A stretch of DNA of 61,442 nucleotides from JBDIBA01 sp039812705 (GTDB lineage Bacteria > Actinomycetota > Acidimicrobiia > Acidimicrobiales > JBBSGY01). The first letter of the stretch is position 1; the number at the start of each line of letters is the position of its first letter. The stretch spans positions 1 to 61,442 of the forward strand of contig JBDIBA010000006.1 in assembly GCA_039812705.1 (NCBI GenBank). The letters run 5' to 3'. The translations under genes were made by a program, and so were the position numbers. Below the pieces are notes generated by a model. That model was given only the letters and a program-made list of their open reading frames with translations. It had not been told where the DNA came from and searched no databases. Shown here piece by piece: positions 16,471-24,512 of the stretch.

Positions 16471-17769
16471 ATGGTTTTCAGCAGAAAAACACTCCCAACC
16501 CAAACAAGACCGAGCGCAGATTTCCAAGTCCCGCTTTCAGATGACCGGTTCATTCAACAGCTCGTTCACTTGCACGCAAGCCGCAACGGGCCAACCTTGG
16601 CCAACGAGCTGTACTTAGCATTGACGGAACGACGGCGACACCCAAATCTCAAGGAGATCATCGGCGTAGTCCAGCCGAACGCACCGATCGCAAAGTTTCT
16701 TGACTACTGGACATCAGGACTCAGCGACCAGGCAACTCATCAAGTTTTCAAGGGCCTAGCTGCGTCCTTGCGCGTACCTTCGCTTTGCGACTTGACGCTT
16801 CTCGCGCTGCCAGCAAGCAGCAAAGTCGTGCAATGGGATGAGTTTGTGGATGCAATCGCGCGCCCGCTTCTGGGCGATGGCAGAAACACCGCAATCCTTG
16901 AGGATGACATTGAACGGGTCGCGTCCGAAAAGGGACCTGCGCAATTGACACTCGAGGATGCATGGGTCTCCGCATCCGGACAGCTCGCAAATCTGTTGCT
17001 TCGACGCAACGGCCTTCCGACGATTAGGCACGTAAAACTGAACGATGAGCAACTGCAGAGGTACGCGACAAAGTCCGTAGTCGGTTCGGTGGTTAGTGAG
17101 ATGTCCGTGAGTAAGCTCGAAAGATTCAGAAACCGCGCCCACGAGTGCCAAGGACTACTCACTAAGCAGTTAAAGGCAATCCGCCAAAGCAGACCGGCAA
17201 CGTTGAAAGACGTTGAACGTTGTCACATTCGCCTTTCCAAGCCAGGTTCCGCCTACAAGGCCGCTGCAATATCAATTGACTACATGACATCCACATGCCT
17301 CGAACCGGCAGAACTCCAAGCATCACAAGGCAGAAACTCAAACGAGACTTCTGCTGATGTCCACGCGCAGGTACTTGAAACGCGGCATAAAATCGACGCA
17401 GTAGTAGATGCAGTCGGTACGGCGATCGTTAACGTACCGAACGAAGGCTACCCGTATGTAGACGGCATGAATATGATCGCCGCATGTTTCGCGATTGCAC
17501 AGTCCGAAGGTTGCGCGATTGCTCTTCAAGAGTTCATCCGAGACGACAACGCCCCATACAACCAGTACGAAAGAATGCACGGCGTTTTCCCTGACGTTGC
17601 CTGCGTTGCTTCAGCAGCACGAGTTTGGGATACAACCAAGTTTCCCGAGTTCGATCAGAACTTGGTCACGGCCACCTGCTACTTGCGACGCGAGCACGAG
17701 GTAGGGCTGACAACAAGCGGTATGGGGAACCATCAACCTGAACTCCAGAGTCCGGGACTTCTGGTATGA
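16471..17769 (+). CDS. Unknown protein, first gene of the TS-like/carbamoyltransferase operon
   Basis: 432 aa from the ATG at 16471, 90 nt from the divergent leuS start. The protein is soluble-looking and mostly helical: HLHASRNGPTLANELYLALTERRRHP near the N-terminus, a long charged middle (LEDDIERVASEKGP; QRYATKSVVGSVVSEMSVSKLERFRNRAHECQG) and a C-terminal region with VNVPNEGYPYVDGMNMIA and EFIRDDNAPYNQYERMHGVFPDVA. I do not recognise a family. Its stop overlaps the next start (ATGA at 17766-17769), so it is made with the TS-like enzyme. Candidates to test are a nucleotide/nucleobase-processing or base-transfer enzyme, but nothing in the sequence proves this. Confidence 0.7.
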   Translation: MVFSRKTLPTQTRPSADFQVPLSDDRFIQQLVHLHASRNGPTLANELYLALTERRRHPNLKEIIGVVQPNAPIAKFLDYWTSGLSDQATHQVFKGLAASLRVPSLCDLTLLALPASSKVVQWDEFVDAIARPLLGDGRNTAILEDDIERVASEKGPAQLTLEDAWVSASGQLANLLLRRNGLPTIRHVKLNDEQLQRYATKSVVGSVVSEMSVSKLERFRNRAHECQGLLTKQLKAIRQSRPATLKDVERCHIRLSKPGSAYKAAAISIDYMTSTCLEPAELQASQGRNSNETSADVHAQVLETRHKIDAVVDAVGTAIVNVPNEGYPYVDGMNMIAACFAIAQSEGCAIALQEFIRDDNAPYNQYERMHGVFPDVACVASAARVWDTTKFPEFDQNLVTATCYLRREHEVGLTTSGMGNHQPELQSPGLLV

Positions 17770-18707
17770 CAACCCTTCGAGCCTCCTCCTGTGAAGATGC
17801 TGCACGATCAGCCATCAAGCTAATTCTCGATGAAGGAGCCGAGGTCTCACCGCGTGGCATCAAGACCCGCGAGGTACCGGGACTATCGATAACCATTGAC
17901 AGACCCAACGAGCGTTGGTTTCAGTCTCCCATCCGAGGCTTTAGCCCGGCGTTCGCAATCGCCGAGACCATCTGGATTCTGATGGGCTCAAACGACGACT
18001 GGGTGTACCAGTACAACCCCGCACTTCGTAAGTTTCATGATCCCGACGCCAAAGCCGGCGTCTACGGTCCGCGTCTTCGCAGATGGCCGAACGCCGGGGA
18101 CCAATTAGCAACACTTGTCGAAACCCTGAGGGCAGATCCGGATACGCGCAGAGCAGTCCTTCAGATATTCAACCCAAGCGAAGACACGGCACGATCCAAA
18201 GACATTCCGTGCACTCTCTCTCATCGTTTTCTCATTCGTGACAAGAAGCTATTGATGTTTACGACCATGAGGAGCCAAGACGCTTGGTTGGGCCTGCCAT
18301 ACGACCTCTTCTTTGCCTCGGTGCTTCAAGAACTGGTCGCAGGTTGGCTCAACATCGAGGTTGGTGCTCGACAACATCACGCTGATTCGTTCCACATCTA
18401 CGAAGACTCACTTGAGCAAGCGCGCGCGTTTTCGCTCGAATCCCCATCCGAGTCGCGCTCCAATTTGGAATCCATTTCGGTTCCGTTTGACCAGCTGGGC
18501 ACAGTCATGAAAAACACCGTCGACGATGAACCTACGGGGTTTGTGGCTTGGGATCAGTTCCGCAGCGGACTCACCGCGTACAGGGCGCACAAGAACGGGC
18601 AGAACGCGCTCGCAGCCCAAATCGTCGATTCGCTGCCCCTTACCATCAGAGACTCGTTTCTCGCATGGTTCCAACGAAACAATCATCATGAAACGAGATT
18701 TCCGTGA
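17766..18707 (+). CDS. Thymidylate-synthase-family enzyme, predicted cytidylate (CMP/dCMP) 5-hydroxymethylase
   Basis: 313 aa with the thymidylate synthase fold: DPDTRRAVLQIF (phosphate-binding Arg pair), catalytic Cys149 in KDIPCTLSHRF, RSQDAWLGLPYDLF, and FHIYEDSLEQ with His210 and Tyr212. In E. coli ThyA the residue 31 positions after the Cys is Asn177, which selects uracil; here it is Asp180. T4 dCMP hydroxymethylase has the same Cys148/Asp179 pair, and the CMP hydroxymethylase MilA of mildiomycin synthesis belongs to this type. I therefore predict hydroxymethylation of a cytidylate with methylene-tetrahydrofolate; ribo versus deoxy cannot be told. It is translationally coupled to both neighbours. 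Confidence 0.82.
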   Translation: MTTLRASSCEDAARSAIKLILDEGAEVSPRGIKTREVPGLSITIDRPNERWFQSPIRGFSPAFAIAETIWILMGSNDDWVYQYNPALRKFHDPDAKAGVYGPRLRRWPNAGDQLATLVETLRADPDTRRAVLQIFNPSEDTARSKDIPCTLSHRFLIRDKKLLMFTTMRSQDAWLGLPYDLFFASVLQELVAGWLNIEVGARQHHADSFHIYEDSLEQARAFSLESPSESRSNLESISVPFDQLGTVMKNTVDDEPTGFVAWDQFRSGLTAYRAHKNGQNALAAQIVDSLPLTIRDSFLAWFQRNNHHETRFP

Positions 18708-20404
18708 CCTATTGGACCCTTGGCGTTTCGGCAATGCGCCACGATGCAAGTGCCGCTCTGTTTCGAGACAATCAATTTGTCGCAGCAGTTGAAGAAGAAC
18801 GCCTCACGAACCGCAAGCACATTGGCGGTTGGCCTTTTCATGCAATTGGCTACGTGCTCAACGAAGCAGGCATCCAGCCATCCGACGTGAACCTTGTGAT
18901 CGACAACTTTCAACTGAGTGCGTTGTTGACCAATGGCGCCATGGACTTGGCAAGAGACACCTTCGACAGCCGAGGGGAATACTTCTGGAAACGGCTGAAA
19001 TCATTTAGCGCTGTTGCCCGCAACGCCAACCGACGCCAATCTGCGATGCACACCCAATTTCCCAACGCGCGCGTTACAAGCGCGCCGCACCACCTTGCGC
19101 ATGCCAATTATGCAGTTGCGTCTTCCAACTGGGAACCCGGAGCAGTTCTTACAATCGACAGTATTGGCGAATCGGACACTACGACTCTCTTCGATTTCGA
19201 TGGCGAAGGGTTTCGCAAGTGCTTCGCGCTGCGTTCCACCGACTCGCTCGGCTACATCTACAGCGCAGTTACAGACCTCTTGGGACGTCGTCGCAATGAT
19301 GAAGAGGGCACGATCATGGCATTGGCCAGCCTTGGAGACCCGAGTATTCACCGCGACCTCTTTCAACAGTTGATCGAAATTACGCCCACTGGCTACCGAG
19401 TCAACCGAGAGCTAGCCAATCCAAGGGGATTCACTAGCTCCATCCCGAGACTGAAACCCGACACCGTAAATCGACTAGGTGGCTTCAGGGAACCCGGTGC
19501 GGTGCTCGGACCAACCGAAGCAGATGTTGCAGCAGCTCTACAGGAACGCACCGAACAGACAATCGTCCACTTGGCGCAACTCGCAAAACAACACACCAAG
19601 CGAGAAAAACTTTACGTTGCTGGCGGCGTAGCCATGAACTGCAAGTCGATTGGGAAGATTGTTTCAGCAGGAATCTTTTCGTCTGTACATGTTCCGCCAT
19701 CTCCGGGCGACGCCGGAACATCGATTGGGGCGGCCTTACATGGGCTTAAGGATCGCTTCTCCCCCGCAAGAGATGACTCGCTGACTAGCGCGTACCTTGG
19801 GCCGCGCTACTCGAATACGTCAATCGATGCTTCTCTAAAGGAACTCAACCTCAATTCAACTGTCCATCAAGACGATCTGGTTCAGGTAATTGTCGACAAG
19901 CTGCTAGATGGCCAGATCGTCGGAGTGTTCCATGGAAATGGAGAACTTGGTCCGCGCGCCCTTGGAAACAGGTCCATCCTGAGCGCCGCCACTGATGCTC
20001 AAGTCGTTGAACGGCTTGCAAACGACATCAAGAAGCGAGAAGGGTTTCGCCCTTTTGCACCCGCAGTCCTTGCCGAACACGCGGCTGACTACTTCTCTCC
20101 GGCACATATGACCCCGTACATGTCCATCGCCCTTCAAGCCACCGAAAAGGCGCGCAACGAAGTACCAGCTGTCATACATGTAGACAACAGCGCTCGTGTT
20201 GAAACCGTTACGCCCCAAGCCAACACAATTCTCCGAAAAATCCTTGAGGGGTATTACCGGGCTTCAGGCATCCCCGTCTTGATCAACACTTCTCTGAACG
20301 TAAAAGGCCGTCCAACTGCTGGGCGACCGCAAGACGCAATCGATGCCTTTCTCGCCATGGATCTCGACGCGATCGCAATCGAGTCGCACGTCATTTCGCG
20401 ATGA
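18704..20404 (+). CDS. NodU/CmcH/TobZ-family O-carbamoyltransferase
   Basis: 566 aa. The Kae1-like N-terminal part shows HDASAALF, EEERLTNRKH, the metal-binding HHLAHANYA and YVAGGVAMNCKS. The YrdC-like C-terminal part has HGNGELGPRALGNRSIL, KKREGFRPFAPAVL and LINTSLNVKGRPT. These are the hallmark blocks of enzymes that make carbamoyl-adenylate from carbamoyl phosphate and ATP and transfer the carbamoyl group to a hydroxyl on a small molecule. The start is GTG overlapping the TS-like stop (GTGA), and its stop overlaps the next start. Directly after a predicted hydroxymethylase, the natural acceptor would be the new 5-hydroxymethyl group; that is inference. Confidence 0.9.
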   Translation: MTYWTLGVSAMRHDASAALFRDNQFVAAVEEERLTNRKHIGGWPFHAIGYVLNEAGIQPSDVNLVIDNFQLSALLTNGAMDLARDTFDSRGEYFWKRLKSFSAVARNANRRQSAMHTQFPNARVTSAPHHLAHANYAVASSNWEPGAVLTIDSIGESDTTTLFDFDGEGFRKCFALRSTDSLGYIYSAVTDLLGRRRNDEEGTIMALASLGDPSIHRDLFQQLIEITPTGYRVNRELANPRGFTSSIPRLKPDTVNRLGGFREPGAVLGPTEADVAAALQERTEQTIVHLAQLAKQHTKREKLYVAGGVAMNCKSIGKIVSAGIFSSVHVPPSPGDAGTSIGAALHGLKDRFSPARDDSLTSAYLGPRYSNTSIDASLKELNLNSTVHQDDLVQVIVDKLLDGQIVGVFHGNGELGPRALGNRSILSAATDAQVVERLANDIKKREGFRPFAPAVLAEHAADYFSPAHMTPYMSIALQATEKARNEVPAVIHVDNSARVETVTPQANTILRKILEGYYRASGIPVLINTSLNVKGRPTAGRPQDAIDAFLAMDLDAIAIESHVISR

Positions 20405-21417
20405 GGCTCGGTTACAGCTTTTGGGGTTTTCTGGGTGACGGCATCGTCAACACGCCCGATGGTGGTCGCAGCCATCGACCAACGCTTGTCAAAGAGCTAA
20501 AGAAAAACGGGTTTCAACTCGTTTTCTTGCAACAGAATCGCGACCTTCTTGAGGCCAACCAAAACTTCCAGCAAGACTATGAGTGGGACGAGACAGGCCT
20601 GCCTCCGGTTGATGCAATCTTCTTTGAATGGCGCTGGAAGATCGAAGGAAGGAACTTCGGGGTGTCGACAACCTCCGCGTCATATACACCCGACCTCGAC
20701 CGCCAGAATGAACTCATTCGCAACTACTCAGAAAAGGGCATACCCACTATTGTCTGGGACAAAGATCAAACCCTTTCTGAAGATGATCCAATTCGTAAGC
20801 TAGAAAACGTCACAGTTTGCGAACCAGCGTTTTTCCCTCGGCAAGGCTGTCGGCAACTGCTATTCCCAGTCCCCATGTCTTTCGACACTCAGTGGCCACT
20901 AAGTAGGAACCGAGATCGTAGCTGCGATCTCATCTACGTAGGAAATCAGTACGGACGAGACGAAGCGTTTGATGAGTATTTCGCTAAACCCGCAATAGAG
21001 CTCAGTCACCAAGTGCTTGGGAAATGGACCGAGCGACAGCGTTGGCCCCACGTGCGTTTCATTGGACGTTGCGGATTTGACGAGACCAAGCATGCATACG
21101 ACGACGCTCTTGCGACCGTCTTGCTGGCACCACCTCGCTACGCAGAACGCGGTCAGATAACGCAAAGACTGTTCGAGGCGGTCGAGCGAGGCTGTGTGCC
21201 CATTGGCACTTGCGAAGTCAAAGGAATTGACAAATTGCTTCCAGCTCCGCTGATCGCCAACAACGGTGCCGACGTCCGGCGAATCGTCAGCGAGCTGCGC
21301 GCCCTATCCCGCGAAGAGATCGATTCCCTTTTTCAACAAGTACTTAAGGGCATGAGCGTCTTTCGCGTTGATGAACAGGTAAAGGTAATCAAGAAGGCAT
21401 TGTCAACAGCGAGCTGA
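20401..21417 (+). CDS. GT-B glycosyltransferase-like protein
   Basis: 338 aa. The N-terminus (MRLGYSFWGFLGDG...) and the middle (RSCDLIYVGNQYGRDEAFDEYF, then RWPHVRFIGRCGF) resemble the two Rossmann halves of GT-B proteins. The C-terminal ATVLLAPPRYAERGQITQRLFEAVERGCVPIG corresponds to the donor-binding E-x7-E region of family 4/CgeB-like glycosyltransferases. No close family name can be given. It overlaps the carbamoyltransferase stop by ATGA and ends the operon. Its likely role is transfer of a sugar, perhaps one shaped by the epimerase across the divergent promoter, to the product of the operon. Alternatively it may be a non-catalytic GT-B relative. Confidence 0.6.
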   Translation: MRLGYSFWGFLGDGIVNTPDGGRSHRPTLVKELKKNGFQLVFLQQNRDLLEANQNFQQDYEWDETGLPPVDAIFFEWRWKIEGRNFGVSTTSASYTPDLDRQNELIRNYSEKGIPTIVWDKDQTLSEDDPIRKLENVTVCEPAFFPRQGCRQLLFPVPMSFDTQWPLSRNRDRSCDLIYVGNQYGRDEAFDEYFAKPAIELSHQVLGKWTERQRWPHVRFIGRCGFDETKHAYDDALATVLLAPPRYAERGQITQRLFEAVERGCVPIGTCEVKGIDKLLPAPLIANNGADVRRIVSELRALSREEIDSLFQQVLKGMSVFRVDEQVKVIKKALSTAS

Positions 21418-21706
21418 AGTTAATCCGGCCCCGCTGGGTGTTCCGCGAATACGCAAGCTCAATGCCAGATCTCAGACCGCCTCTTGGTCAACGAGACACC
21501 TTCCTAAACCTACCGACCTAGACATCCCGCGATGACATGTTTGCAATCGCGGCGAATTTCTTTCGCCAGCGCGTGATCGCGGAGACTTTCTTGCGGAAAA
21601 GGGCCGGAAGGGGCCGAAAAGTGAAAGAAAAACCGATACCGAAGGCGTCCGCGTCCCGGCCGAAGGCCGGGGCCGTCACGATGGGCCCAGGCGGGCCCAT
21701 CGTGAC
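21418..21706. other. Gene-free stretch rich in consecutive hairpins
   Basis: No convincing gene lies here. From about 21530 the sequence contains a run of inverted repeats: an arm pair ccgcgat/atcgcgg, then ggcgaa/ttcgcc around a 5-nt loop, a ggcc/ggcc pair, cccggcc-gaa-ggccggg near 21655-21672, and a perfect 13-bp stem at 21676-21688/21693-21705 with a 4-nt loop. The final terminator hairpin follows directly. It could be a structured RNA, a protein-binding array or a set of stacked terminators for the operon upstream. The 68-codon frame across it looks like a by-product of the repeats. Confidence 0.45.
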
Positions 21707-21741
21707 AAAGAAAATGCGGGCCCTAGGCCCGCATTTTCTTT
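21707..21741. terminator. Bidirectional intrinsic terminator between two convergent units
   Basis: A perfect inverted repeat with 16-bp arms (aaagaaaatgcgggcc and its complement) around a 3-nt loop. The A/T-rich outer parts supply a U-run on either strand. It lies between the plus-strand glycosyltransferase-like operon and the stop of the minus-strand glgP. Confidence 0.9.
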
Positions 21742-21743
21742 AA

Positions 21744-24188
21744 CTACTTAACCGGGCAGGGCTCGATGTTCCAGATTTCGCGGGCGTATTCGGCGATTGT
21801 GCGGTCGGAGCTGAACACGCCGGAATTGGCAATGTTCTTGATGCACTTCTCCGCCCAACCGTGACGATCGCGATACCAATCATCGGCAACCTTTTGCGCT
21901 TCGATGTAACCCTGGAAGTCCAGCAAGCACATGAAGCGGTCACCCTCGCTCAACAGCGAGTCATACAGCGCGCGGAACACGTTGTAGTCACCCTGCTCAA
22001 GTTGTTCACTGAGCATGGCCTCCATCACGCGCTTAATTGCGGGGTTGGAGTCGTAGTACTCGTAAGGGTTGTACGACTCTTCGCGCTGCAACTTCTGCAC
22101 CTCGGCAACCTTGGCACCAAAGAGGATGAAGTTTTCTTCACCAACGTGTTGGCGAATCTCAACGTTTGCACCGTCCAGGGTTCCAATGGTGATTGCACCG
22201 TTAAGTGCAAACTTCATGTTTCCGGTTCCCGATGCTTCGGTACCAGCAGTTGAAATCTGTTCCGACAAGTCGGACGCCGGGAAGATGGACTCGGCCAAGC
22301 TGATTCGGTAGTCAGGCAAGAAGACACACTTCAGCTTCTTGTTTGTCTGTACGTCATTGTTAACCAAGTCTGCAACGTTGTTGATGAACTTGATGATGAG
22401 TTTTGCGGTCAAGTAACCAGGCGCAGCCTTGGCAGCAAAGATGACCGTACGCGGCGGAACATCAAGGTCTGGGTTGTCCTTCAACTCGAAGTAGCGGTGC
22501 AGCACGTGCATGGCGTTGAGCAACTGACGCTTGTACTCGTGCAAACGCTTTACCTGCACATCGAACATGGACTCTGGGTCCACGTCGACACCGGTGTCGC
22601 GCTTGATGATTTCGGCAAGCTGTTGCTTCTTCTCACCCTTGACGCGCAAGAAGTCCTCCTGGAACTGCGTGTCCCCTGCCAACTTGTTGAGCTGTGCAAG
22701 TTGCGACAAGTCAGTTGCAAAACCGCCACCGATCTTTGACTCAATAAGCGAAGACAGTTCTGGGTTTGACGCAACCAACCAACGACGCTGGGTAATTCCG
22801 TTGGTCTTGTTCTGGAAACGGTCCGGCCACAACTCGTAGAAGTCGCGGAACAGAGTTTCTTTGAGCAGTTCAGAGTGCAACGCAGCAACACCGTTTGTTG
22901 TGTGCGAACCGACAACAGAAAGGTGAGCCATGCGAACGTGGGCGTCGGTGCCGTGTTCAACAACAGCCATCCGGTTAACGCGGTCAGGGTCGTGCGGGAA
23001 CTTCGCGGCAACCAACTTGCACAAGCGGTTGTTGATCTCGTTGATGATCTGCAAGTGACGTGGCAACAGACGCTCAAAGAGGCGCACGGCCCAACGCTCA
23101 AGTGCTTCAGGCATCAAGGTGTGGTTTGTGTACGCACAAGCAGCCTGCGTGATCTTCCACGCGTCGTCCCACTCAAGGCCCTCTTCGTCCATCAAGATGC
23201 GCATCAGTTCGGCAACCGACAACGCCGGGTGGGTGTCGTTCATCTGAACGGCAACCTTGCCTGCAAGACCGCGGATGTCACCGTGAGTCGACTTGTAACG
23301 ACGGATGATGTCGTGCAGCGAACAGGCAATGAAGAAGTACTGCTGCTTCAGACGCAGTTCCTTACCCTGCTCGATGTTGTCGTTCGGATAGAGAACCTTG
23401 GTGATGTACTCGCTGCTGATTCGCTTCTCATACGCGCGCACGTACTCACCGTTATTGAAGAACTGCAAGTCAAAGTCCTCAACCGCGCGCGCAGACCACA
23501 AACGCAACGTGTTGATGGTGCCATTGCGGTAACCAACAATTGGGTAGTCAAACGGAACACCAATGACGGTTTCGGAACCAATCCAACGCGGCTTGATGCG
23601 ACCCGTGCCATCGCTTTCCATGACGACGTGTCCACCGAACTGGATAGGAATGCGAATGTGCGCGCGCTCGACTTCCCACGGATACATGTAACGCAGCCAG
23701 TTGTCAGGCTGCTCAACCTGCCAACCACCGCGTACTTCTTGACGAAAGATTCCGTAGTCGTAGCGAATGCCATAGCCGTAACCGGGCAATGCCATTGTTG
23801 CCATTGAGTCCAAGAAGCAAGCAGCAAGGCGACCAAGACCACCGTTACCCAAACCGGCGTCGCGCTCCATGTCGACAACGTCTTCCCACTTGAGGCCGAC
23901 CTTCTCGACGGTCTTGCGAACATCGTCTTCAAGACCGAGGTTGATGATGTTGTTGGTGAACGCGCGACCGAGTAGATACTCAAGACTGAGGTAGTAGACG
24001 CGCTTAGCGTCGTTCACGTAGTAGTTCTGGCTCGTCTTGCTCCACTGGTCAACCAGCTGGTCACGAACGGCCAAGGACAACGCCATGTACTTGTCGTGAT
24101 CTGTGGCAGAGAACTTGTCAACCGCCAGCGTGAAGCGCATGTGGTTGTCGGTACTGCGGTCGATAAGAGGAAGGGCATCGTTTGACAT
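21744..24188 (-). CDS. glgP: Glycogen/alpha-glucan phosphorylase
   Basis: 814 aa, full length for the family. It catalyses phosphorolysis of alpha-1,4-glucan to glucose 1-phosphate, with PLP on the Lys of EASGTGNMKFALNGA near the C-terminus. Other family blocks: YYLSLEYLLGR, ERDAGLGNGGLGRLAACFLDS, QMNDTHPALSVAELMR, FQNKTNGITQRRWL and VKRLHEYKRQLLN. A GGAG lies upstream of the ATG at 24188. It is a single gene in a separate transcription unit from glgE-treS-mak and would release glucose 1-phosphate from the glucan that GlgE makes. Its promoter lies in the region antisense to the terC riboswitch leader. Confidence 0.97.
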   Translation of the reverse strand: MSNDALPLIDRSTDNHMRFTLAVDKFSATDHDKYMALSLAVRDQLVDQWSKTSQNYYVNDAKRVYYLSLEYLLGRAFTNNIINLGLEDDVRKTVEKVGLKWEDVVDMERDAGLGNGGLGRLAACFLDSMATMALPGYGYGIRYDYGIFRQEVRGGWQVEQPDNWLRYMYPWEVERAHIRIPIQFGGHVVMESDGTGRIKPRWIGSETVIGVPFDYPIVGYRNGTINTLRLWSARAVEDFDLQFFNNGEYVRAYEKRISSEYITKVLYPNDNIEQGKELRLKQQYFFIACSLHDIIRRYKSTHGDIRGLAGKVAVQMNDTHPALSVAELMRILMDEEGLEWDDAWKITQAACAYTNHTLMPEALERWAVRLFERLLPRHLQIINEINNRLCKLVAAKFPHDPDRVNRMAVVEHGTDAHVRMAHLSVVGSHTTNGVAALHSELLKETLFRDFYELWPDRFQNKTNGITQRRWLVASNPELSSLIESKIGGGFATDLSQLAQLNKLAGDTQFQEDFLRVKGEKKQQLAEIIKRDTGVDVDPESMFDVQVKRLHEYKRQLLNAMHVLHRYFELKDNPDLDVPPRTVIFAAKAAPGYLTAKLIIKFINNVADLVNNDVQTNKKLKCVFLPDYRISLAESIFPASDLSEQISTAGTEASGTGNMKFALNGAITIGTLDGANVEIRQHVGEENFILFGAKVAEVQKLQREESYNPYEYYDSNPAIKRVMEAMLSEQLEQGDYNVFRALYDSLLSEGDRFMCLLDFQGYIEAQKVADDWYRDRHGWAEKCIKNIANSGVFSSDRTIAEYAREIWNIEPCPVK

Positions 24189-24344
24189 CAGTCAAGTAGC
24201 TCCATTTGTTGGGGTTTCACCGTTTCATCGGCGAGCTTAGGCACAGGCAAGCCTTCCGCGTCTGGAAAATGGCCAGAAACCCCCAGGACGCGAATTTCAG
24301 CCAAAATCCAGCTTTCATTTAGCCAAATAGCAGGTGACGGCTTG

Positions 24345-24350
24345 TATAGT
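24345..24350 (+). promoter_or_regulatory. Putative -10 hexamer (TATAGT) of the terC transcript
   Basis: TATAGT, extended by a TG one base upstream, lies about 7 nt before the first conserved stem of the riboswitch, so the transcript would start with the aptamer. No strong -35 is seen. Confidence 0.45.
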
Positions 24351-24356
24351 TGCCCC

Positions 24357-24447
24357 AACCGAAGGGGAGTATCCCGCAGGAGAGCATCCGTCATCACGGC
24401 TTAGGCCCGGGTGCCTCGCTCGCTTATGCGAGTGGAGAGACGTTCGG
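24357..24447 (+). ncRNA. yybP-ykoY manganese riboswitch
   Basis: The leader of terC carries the hallmark GGGGAGTA of yybP-ykoY aptamers right after the P1 arm. P1 is closed by CCGAA (24359-24363) and TTCGG (24443-24447). Between them lie short hairpins, including ccgt/acgg and an arm pair ctcgc/gcgag. After the aptamer, 24449-24481 holds a second inverted repeat (aactgagc...gcttagtt) ahead of the SD, a plausible expression platform. This class senses Mn2+ and usually controls Mn exporters such as TerC/Alx or MntP, fitting the gene downstream. Confidence 0.85.
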
Positions 24448-24512
24448 CTTAACTGAGCTATTCAAGTTTTTGGCTTAGTTAGCTGAATCCAGAAATCTCT
24501 CAGGAGCCCCAC

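Noticed and set aside
16471..21417. Prophage origin of the TS-like/carbamoyltransferase operon
   Set aside because: No integrase, structural, lysis or replication genes and no att-like repeats are visible nearby, and a LeuRS plus epimerase sits beside it. A past phage source of single genes cannot be excluded.
21537..21743. A 68-codon plus-strand basic frame across the hairpin array
   Set aside because: The frame is an outcome of the inverted repeats (GPGGP, basic runs) and runs through the terminator; no SD.
24188..24397. A 69-codon minus-strand frame upstream of and touching glgP
   Set aside because: It lies antisense to the terC riboswitch leader and its residues show no family pattern; glgP has its own ATG and SD at 24188.
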